Origin: DASQHM01 sp035632095
Lineage (GTDB): Bacteria > Pseudomonadota > Alphaproteobacteria > Ferrovibrionales > Ferrovibrionaceae
Assembly: GCA_035632095.1 (NCBI GenBank)
Contig: DASQHM010000138.1
Location: 1-29,610 of the forward strand
DNA: 29,610 bases
Reading direction: 5' to 3'
A program made the position numbers and the translations under genes. A model generated the notes under the pieces. That model saw only the letters and a list, made by a program, of their open reading frames with translations. It ran no database searches and had not been told where the DNA came from. Below are positions 24,417-29,610 of the stretch, piece after piece; the stretch's first letter is position 1; the number at the start of each line of letters is the position of its first letter.

Positions 24417-27400
24417 ATGCTCATCGAGCATCCTCGCGCCGATACGGCCGATGTCGGGCGAGTGCGGCAGGAAGAGCCTGTAGCCGCCCAAGGTCTCAAG
24501 AATTTCAGACTGACGCTTCTCGCCATTGGAATAGGACTGAGCGCCATTTGGCTGGCGCTCTGCGCCGTCTACATCCGCAACATGGTCGGTTGGGGCAACC
24601 TGACCGAACTCTTCCCGCACGAGCTCGGCGCCATGCTCGCGGGCGTCGCCGCGCCGCTCGCCTTCCTCTGGCTGTTCCTGACGTTCCTGTTCCAGGGTGC
24701 GGAGCGGCGGCGGGAGGCGGCCGCTCTGTCGCAAGTTCTGGCCGAGCTCACATATCCGACGCCGGAGGCCGAAGCGCGCATATCGGCCATCACCATGGCT
24801 CTCCGCCGGCAGACGCGCGAACTTCAAAGCAATGCCGAGAACGCGTTGTCGCAAGCCTCGAGCGTAGGCCAGGCGCTGCAGACCGAGATCACGGCGCTGC
24901 GCGACGCCAGCGCCACCATCGGTGAACACACGACGACGGTCGAGGGCGTGCTGAAATCGCGCGTCGAAGAACTGGGAAGAATTGTCGCGACGGTGGTCGA
25001 GCAGGGCGCGCAAGTGCAACACACCGCGCGCCAGCAAGCCGAGATTCTGATCGAAGCCTCGAACGAAGCGGCGGCCCGCGCGCAGCTCATTCGCGACGGC
25101 ATGCGCCAGCAATCCTCGCTGCTCACGGCGGTCGCCGACCGGGCCATGCTGCAGGCGAAGGAGGTCGGCCAAGTGCTCGGCCGCGAGGCGACGCAACTTG
25201 CCGAGACGGCGGACGCCACGCTCAGCAAGGCGCGCGGCGGCAGCGAGGATCTGCGCCGGCAATCGCAGGAACTGCTGGATTTGGCCGAGCGCGCGTCGGC
25301 GCGTTCCGAAGCGGCCGGGCAATCGTTCAAGCGCCGCAGCGAGGAACTGGTCAGCGCGTCCGATACGGCCATGTCGCGCATTCGCGATGCCGGCGAGGCC
25401 ATGCGCCGTCAATCGCTCGAATTGGAAGTGGGCGCCGAACGTTCGGCCAAGCGGCTCCGCCAGGTGGGCGAGGAGATGCAGGAGCGCTACGTCACATTGA
25501 ACGACGCGTCCTCGGTCATCACGGCCGGCGCCGAGCGCATCGGCGAGGCGGCGTCTTCGGCGGCGGCGCAAGTCACGGAAGCGAGCGAAATCATGCGCCG
25601 GCAGGCGCCGGCCCTGATCGAGGCGGCGGAAACGGCGGAGCGCCGCGTCGTCAGCTCCACCGAAGCCATCCGCCGCGAGACCGCGGCAATCAGCGCCATG
25701 AGCGAACAGGCGCAGACCGAAACGACGACCTTGGCCGAGCGCTTGAGCGGCGTGGCCGCGACCTTGGAGGCGACGGCGGAGCAGGCCGTCGCGCAATCCG
25801 AGCGTCTCGGAAGTTCGCTTGGCCTTCAGATCCGCGACTTCGGACGAAAGGCCGGCGAAGTGGCCGGGTTGGTCAACGCCATCTCCGACAATTTGCGCCA
25901 GACGGCGCAATCGGTCAGCACCGCCACCGAACGCGCTCAATCCCAATTGGTCGAGTCCGGTTTGGCCATGCGGCGAAACGCGGAAGAATTGGACGCCGCG
26001 ACCTCGGGCACCGCGAACAGGCTCCGCGACGCGGCGGAAGGGTTCCGCGTGCAGGCCGGCGAGCTCGATGCGGTGGCCGAGCGTGCCGCCACCCGCTTCC
26101 GCGAGGTCGGCGATACGGCGCGCACCGAGGCCGAAGAGCTCACGGTGACGGCCGATCAGGCCGCCGTTCGCTTGCAGGCCCTCGGCGAAACGACCCTGAA
26201 GCAGAATGCCGACCTGACCGCGGCGGCGGACCGGGCGTCGGTGCAAACCCAACTGGCGGGGGACGGCGCGCAGCGGCAGACCGAGGCGCTTCTGGCTTTG
26301 GTCGAGCACGCGATCACGGAGCTCAACCAGCTCGGCGACGCGGCGCGCCTGCAAACCGAATCCCTGCAGACCGCGGGCCAGACGGCGCGCCAGCAGGTCG
26401 AGGAGTTGGCGACCGTATCCGACAGCACCTCCGCCGAGCTTGGCCGCGCGGCAGGCGCCGCCTTGGATCATGCGGAGACCATCCAGTCGACCGTGCAGAA
26501 GTCGGTCGACGTGACGCAGCATTTGCACGACAAATTGCAGCAGCACTCCGACGCCCTGTCGCGCATCTTCGTTCACATCGAGGCGCAAGCCGGCGGCATC
26601 GATCAGACGCTGCGCGGCCGCACCGAGGCGCTGCTTTCGGCCTCGGACCGTTCAATGGAAACCAGCGAAGTGCTGGGCAATGCGTTCCGTAAGCAGGCGA
26701 ACGAGGTCATCAGCTCGACCGAGCGCGCGGTACAGCGCCTGCAGCAACTCGGCGCCGTGTTCGACGAGCGCGCGCGCGACCTGGCGGCGGCGTCGTCCGT
26801 GGCCGAGACGCGCATTGCGCAAGCCGGCGAGACGCTGCGCGGCCATGCCCGCGACGTAAGCACCGCCGCGACCGAGGCGTTGGCGCGCGCCGACGAAATC
26901 GGCGAGCACCTGCGTCAGCAGTCCGACGAAGTGACGCGACGGGCGGAGCACATCACCAGCCAGGTCGCGGCGGTCGGTCAGACCATCGACCGGCAGACCG
27001 CGGACCTGATGTCGGCGACGGATCGCGCCGCCGCGCGTTCGGCGGCGGCCGGCGAGGGGCTGGCCCACCAGGCGGCCGAACTCGCTGCGGCGGCGGAGCG
27101 GGCCGCCGCGCGCGCCGGACAGGCGGGCGAGGCCTTCAAGAAACAGGCGCAGCAGCTTCTGCAGGCGTCCGCCGATGCGTCGGCGCAAGCCGACAACCTG
27201 AAACAGACGGCCGCAAATCTGCGCGGCGAAGGCTTCCTCAAGGCCGCCGCATTCGTCACCGACAGCCTGAATTCGCTGGCGATTGACATCGCGCGATTGC
27301 TCGACCGCAATATGGGCGACGAGCTTTGGCAGCGCTATAGCAAGGGCGAGCGCGGCGTGTTCGCCCGGCGCCTGGTGCGCGGCAACGAGACCGACAAGAT

Positions 27401-27587
27401 CCGCGAGCGCTACGAGAGCGATGCCGAGTTCCGCAAGTTCACCGACGCATATTTGCGCGAATTCGACACGCTGCTCGCCAATGCGCGCCAAGTGGAGCAC
27501 GAGGACCTGCTCTCCACGGCGTTCCTCACGGCCGATGTGGGCAAGCTCTACCTGTTGCTGCGCGAGGCGCTCGGCCGCAGCAGTTGA
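24417..27587 (+). CDS. Membrane-anchored giant coiled-coil protein with 25-residue repeats
   Basis: Protein of 1056 aa, which I cannot assign to a named family. The N-terminus is cytoplasmic and charged. Two hydrophobic helices (about 30-53 and 72-93) are joined by a short loop, which should leave the rest in the cytoplasm. Residues 129-931 form 31 tandem units of 25 residues, interrupted twice by 14-residue units. Most units begin with a hydrophobic residue, then R-[RQK]-Q or a close variant, E-L or D-L at positions 7-8, and an A-x-x-A run. The repeats are predicted to be one long helical coiled coil. The end (932-1056) is a separate, more conserved-looking domain (LLDRNMGDELWQRYSKGERGVFARR, AFLTADVGKLYLLLREALGR). 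The start at 24417 has AAGGAAG upstream; in-frame starts at 24321 (TTG) and 24354 are weaker. The plan of two N-terminal helices plus a long coiled coil recalls Caulobacter TipN, a resemblance of plan only. It is convergent with a small membrane protein gene. Confidence 0.85.
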   Translation: MLIEHPRADTADVGRVRQEEPVAAQGLKNFRLTLLAIGIGLSAIWLALCAVYIRNMVGWGNLTELFPHELGAMLAGVAAPLAFLWLFLTFLFQGAERRREAAALSQVLAELTYPTPEAEARISAITMALRRQTRELQSNAENALSQASSVGQALQTEITALRDASATIGEHTTTVEGVLKSRVEELGRIVATVVEQGAQVQHTARQQAEILIEASNEAAARAQLIRDGMRQQSSLLTAVADRAMLQAKEVGQVLGREATQLAETADATLSKARGGSEDLRRQSQELLDLAERASARSEAAGQSFKRRSEELVSASDTAMSRIRDAGEAMRRQSLELEVGAERSAKRLRQVGEEMQERYVTLNDASSVITAGAERIGEAASSAAAQVTEASEIMRRQAPALIEAAETAERRVVSSTEAIRRETAAISAMSEQAQTETTTLAERLSGVAATLEATAEQAVAQSERLGSSLGLQIRDFGRKAGEVAGLVNAISDNLRQTAQSVSTATERAQSQLVESGLAMRRNAEELDAATSGTANRLRDAAEGFRVQAGELDAVAERAATRFREVGDTARTEAEELTVTADQAAVRLQALGETTLKQNADLTAAADRASVQTQLAGDGAQRQTEALLALVEHAITELNQLGDAARLQTESLQTAGQTARQQVEELATVSDSTSAELGRAAGAALDHAETIQSTVQKSVDVTQHLHDKLQQHSDALSRIFVHIEAQAGGIDQTLRGRTEALLSASDRSMETSEVLGNAFRKQANEVISSTERAVQRLQQLGAVFDERARDLAAASSVAETRIAQAGETLRGHARDVSTAATEALARADEIGEHLRQQSDEVTRRAEHITSQVAAVGQTIDRQTADLMSATDRAAARSAAAGEGLAHQAAELAAAAERAAARAGQAGEAFKKQAQQLLQASADASAQADNLKQTAANLRGEGFLKAAAFVTDSLNSLAIDIARLLDRNMGDELWQRYSKGERGVFARRLVRGNETDKIRERYESDAEFRKFTDAYLREFDTLLANARQVEHEDLLSTAFLTADVGKLYLLLREALGRSS
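24801..27209 (+). repeat. Tandem array of 75-bp coding repeats (25-residue units)
   Basis: In-frame array inside the coiled-coil gene: 31 units of 25 codons plus two units of 14 codons, 803 codons in total, with no other gap. The short units begin after unit 10 (ASSAAAQVTEASEI) and after unit 23 (FVHIEAQAGGIDQT). The best-kept run is units 16-20, with MRRNAEELDAA, FRVQAGELDAV and ARTEAEELTVT as starts. DNA identity between units looks modest, so the repeats are old. Confidence 0.85.
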
Positions 27588-27597
27588 TCCGCGACGA

Positions 27598-28185
27598 TCA
27601 AGCCGCGGGACGGGCGTGGGCGGTGGCGCCCTGCTGAGGATACCAGCGCGCCATCAGGCGATTGAACGTGGTGTAGTCGCGCTCGAAATTCTGCCGGAAT
27701 TCCTGGATGGCGGGGTGCTTTGATGCCATCAGTTCTTCGCGGCGGTATTGCATGATTGCGCCGAGGTGTTCTCTGACGATCTCCTCGACGTAAAAGCCGC
27801 GCTCCAGACCGATCGCGATTGCGTCGAAGTAATTGAAGACGTTTGTGATCATCATTTTGACGCGATAATGCGGGATGGCCGAGCAGTCCTCCGCCGCCAG
27901 CCGCCTGAGCAGAAGCAGGCTGGAGCCCAGCCGTAGATCGATGTCGTAGCGGTCGCACGCTTGCAGCGTTGCCCATCGGCGATGCTGCAGCGTTTGGTCG
28001 CTGAGTTGCCACCACGCCATGACGATCAGGCCGGCCGTCACCAGAACCAGAGCCCAGGTCGCGACGTACTCGGTGTGAAGCCACGTCCAAATATCGGTCG
28101 CTTCGTTCGCGATGAGAGCAAGCACGATGGAGGCCACCCAAATGACCAGGATGATCTTGCCGGGCCCCCAGTCGCCGGGTCTCAT
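27598..28185 (-). CDS. Small membrane protein, DUF4760-like
   Basis: Protein of 195 aa with two hydrophobic helices at the N-terminus (about 10-27 and 43-60), then a soluble part of roughly 130 residues. The soluble part has the pattern YFDAIAIGLERGFY and EIVREHLGAIMQYRR, which resembles uncharacterised DUF4760-type proteins. No catalytic motif is visible. The start at 28185 lies 9 bp after the dCTP deaminase stop, so the two are probably co-transcribed. No good ribosome site is seen. Function unknown. Confidence 0.72.
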   Translation of the reverse strand: MRPGDWGPGKIILVIWVASIVLALIANEATDIWTWLHTEYVATWALVLVTAGLIVMAWWQLSDQTLQHRRWATLQACDRYDIDLRLGSSLLLLRRLAAEDCSAIPHYRVKMMITNVFNYFDAIAIGLERGFYVEEIVREHLGAIMQYRREELMASKHPAIQEFRQNFERDYTTFNRLMARWYPQQGATAHARPAA

Positions 28186-28194
28186 CGAATGCGC

Positions 28195-29355
28195 TCAGGC
28201 CGGCTTGAATTGCTTGCTGAGGGCCAAACCTTGAGCCGCATAGTTTGAGCCGATGCCGCTGCCATAGATGCGCTCGGGCGGCTCGGCCAGCTTTTCGAAC
28301 ACCAGCCTTCCGACGATTTGGCCGTCTTCCACCAGGAACGGCACCTCGTGGCTGCGCACCTCCAGCACTGCCGGCGTGCCGGCGCGGCTCTCGCCGTACC
28401 CGAAGCCCGGATCGAAGAAGCCGGCGTAGTGAATGCGGAACTCGCCGACGGAGGGATCGTAGGGGACCATTTCGGCGGCGAAGTCGGGGGGAATGCTGAC
28501 GCGTTCCTTCGACACCAGAATGTAGAAGTCGTCCGGGTTGAGGATCAGGCCCGCCGTCTTCGAGCGCTGGATCGGCTCCCAGAAATCCTCCGGTTCGTAG
28601 TGCCGCAGCTTGCGCAGGTCGATCAGCGGCGTGTGCTTTTTCGCCCGGTAGCCGATGAGATCGGAGCCGTGCGCGCCGATGAGGTCGATCGACAGCCAGA
28701 GACCTTTGGCGATATTCGGTTTGGCTGCCGCTTCGCCCGGCAGGAACACCAGCGGCTCTTTGTCCTGAAGGCGCGCGATCGAGATGTCCGTGTGGCGTTC
28801 GGCGCCACGGCGGAGCCGGAGCTGGTTCAGTCGGTCGCCGGCGCGCACCAGAACGCTGAACGTGCGCGGCGAGATTTCCAGGTAGAGCCGGCCCTTGTAG
28901 CCGCTCGGCACCACCTCGAACTCGGTGGCATAGTCGGTGATCAGGCGCGTGAAGATGTCGAGCCGGCCGGTGGTGCTCTTCGGATTGGCCGTGCCGGAAA
29001 TGCCCTTGCGCAGGCTCAGGGTCTCCTGCAGCGGCGCGATGTAGACGCAGCCTTTCTCGAGCACCGCACCTTGCGACAAATCGACCTTGTGCATGGCGAG
29101 CTGGGCGATTTTCCGCTCGACGTTGGAACCCGCTCCCGGGATGAAACTCGTCTGCACGCGATAGGCCACGTCGCCGAGACGCAGATCGAGGCTCGCCGGC
29201 TGAATCTGGTCGTCGTCGATGGGCGTGTCCGCCGAAATCGCCTGTTCGCGCACAAGTTCGCGCATCGCCTGGGACGGCAGGATGCCGAGCCCGGCGAAAT
29301 AGTCCTTTTCGCTGTCGCTGATGAGGTCGGGAAACAGCGTCACATTCGCAGCCAT
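28195..29355 (-). CDS. dcd: dCTP deaminase, long alphaproteobacterial form
   Basis: Deaminates dCTP to dUTP as a route to dTTP in the cytoplasm. At 386 aa it is about twice the E. coli Dcd length (193 aa), matching the long Dcd form seen in alphaproteobacteria. The N-terminal half holds family motifs: QIQPASLDLRLGDVAYRV (about 50-67), then ANPKSTTGRLDIFTRLITD and the GYKGRLYLEISPRTFSVLVRAGDRLNQLRL segment. The C-terminal half is a second dUTPase-like copy with GAGFFDPGFGYGE-type sequence (YAGFFDPGFGYG), then EVRSHEVPFLVEDGQIVGRLVFEKL. The start at 29355 is the first ATG and lacks a clear ribosome site. The gene leads a two-gene unit with the small membrane protein. Confidence 0.93.
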   Translation of the reverse strand: MAANVTLFPDLISDSEKDYFAGLGILPSQAMRELVREQAISADTPIDDDQIQPASLDLRLGDVAYRVQTSFIPGAGSNVERKIAQLAMHKVDLSQGAVLEKGCVYIAPLQETLSLRKGISGTANPKSTTGRLDIFTRLITDYATEFEVVPSGYKGRLYLEISPRTFSVLVRAGDRLNQLRLRRGAERHTDISIARLQDKEPLVFLPGEAAAKPNIAKGLWLSIDLIGAHGSDLIGYRAKKHTPLIDLRKLRHYEPEDFWEPIQRSKTAGLILNPDDFYILVSKERVSIPPDFAAEMVPYDPSVGEFRIHYAGFFDPGFGYGESRAGTPAVLEVRSHEVPFLVEDGQIVGRLVFEKLAEPPERIYGSGIGSNYAAQGLALSKQFKPA

Positions 29356-29435
29356 ACAGCCAAATTAGATGCGCGCAGGCGAAGCCTCAATACTCAAGTG
29401 ATCCAGAGGGTTATACAGCGATATTGAGACGTTGC

Positions 29436-29481
29436 CCCAGGTCTGTCCCCATTGTTACGAACATTCCCACAGACCCCTGGG
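29436..29481. other. Imperfect intergenic hairpin upstream of dcd
   Basis: CCCAGG (29436-29441) with TCTGT (29442-29446) pairs with ACAGA (29469-29473) and CCTGGG (29476-29481), leaving a CC bulge and a 22-nt loop. It lies 6 bp beyond the stop of the partial upstream gene on the same strand. No T-run follows, so it is at best a weak terminator. The rest of 29356-29487 shows nothing I can name. Confidence 0.3.
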
Positions 29482-29487
29482 CACAAC

Positions 29488-29610
29488 TCAGACCGCGCGT
29501 TTGGCCTTGTCCTTGTCGTTCACCGACTTGATGGTTTCGCGAATGCGCTGCCAGTCCGCATCGGTCAGATCGCCGAGGCGCGCAAACGTGCCGGCGCCGT
29601 TGAGCCACTG
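29488..29610 (-). CDS. C-terminal 40 residues of an unidentified protein
   Basis: The reverse-strand frame is open from the window edge to the TGA at 29488-29490 and reads as 40 soluble residues including FARLGDLTDADWQRIRETIK, then a Lys/Asp-rich tail KSVNDKDKAKRAV. The codon choice fits the genome better than the overlapping alternative frame, which gives an Arg/Cys-rich product. I do not recognise the family, and the start lies outside the window. Confidence 0.5.
   Translation of the reverse strand, partial: QWLNGAGTFARLGDLTDADWQRIRETIKSVNDKDKAKRAV

Noticed and set aside
24363..26588. Long reverse-strand open frame (741 codons) opposite the coiled-coil gene
   Set aside because: It only mirrors the repeated sense sequence, is low in complexity and has no recognisable domain.
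24801..27209. Regularly spaced repeats as a CRISPR array
   Set aside because: The period is 75 bp, in frame and coding, with diverged units and no constant repeat/unique spacer alternation.
29411..29608. Alternative 65-codon reverse-strand frame at the right edge
   Set aside because: Its product is Arg/Cys-rich and unlike a real protein. The overlapping frame ending at 29488 reads more naturally.

Overview
This window looks like chromosome from a GC-rich alphaproteobacterium. The pointers are an alphaproteobacterial-type long dCTP deaminase (386 aa), MalK/UgpC-type ABC importer genes with a Tat-dependent binding protein, Fur-like boxes of the TGCGAAT-N-ATTCGCA type, and dense GC-rich coding with few gaps. 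I saw no rRNA, tRNA, CRISPR array, insertion sequence or phage gene. No stretch over 300 bp lacks a gene.

Region 1 (1-11425) is mostly sugar or sugar-acid uptake and breakdown. It opens with the 3' part of a D-2-hydroxyacid dehydrogenase. A complete ABC importer follows: binding protein, a strong stem-loop, two permeases and an ATPase. Next is a secreted TPR-CHAT protein of unknown role. A divergent pair then encodes a UxaA-family sugar-acid dehydratase (-) and an SDR plus FAH-family hydrolase (+). The SDR and hydrolase resemble the enzymes that oxidise 2-keto-3-deoxy-L-fuconate/L-rhamnonate and cleave the diketo product to pyruvate and lactate. With the dehydratase and importer they suggest a non-phosphorylative 6-deoxysugar-acid pathway. 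A hairpin terminator closes the region.

Region 2 (11455-13691) is an iron-uptake cassette: a predicted outer-membrane beta-barrel protein, a periplasmic cupredoxin-like protein and an FTR1 permease. Three Fur-like 7-1-7 boxes lie upstream of the first two genes, one of them inside the spacer of a good sigma70-type promoter.

Region 3 (13693-18549) holds a reverse-strand SDR, then a forward run of rhodanese, acyl-CoA synthetase, alpha-methylacyl-CoA racemase-type CaiB/BaiF protein and another SDR. This suggests activation and processing of a branched or otherwise unusual carboxylic acid.

Region 4 (18557-23849) is an EmrAB-type efflux pair facing a TetR repressor, with a near-perfect 21-bp operator inside the tetR promoter. 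A membrane-bound hybrid histidine kinase follows.

Region 5 (23860-29610) has a Rid-family protein lacking the usual arginine, a 1056-aa membrane-anchored protein made of an uninterrupted 25-residue repeat array, a small membrane protein, dCTP deaminase and the 3' end of an unidentified gene. The 25-residue repeat protein, the Fur-controlled barrel/cupredoxin/FTR1 set and the secreted CHAT protein are the most unusual contents. Functions are assigned from motifs and remembered family resemblance, because no database search was possible.
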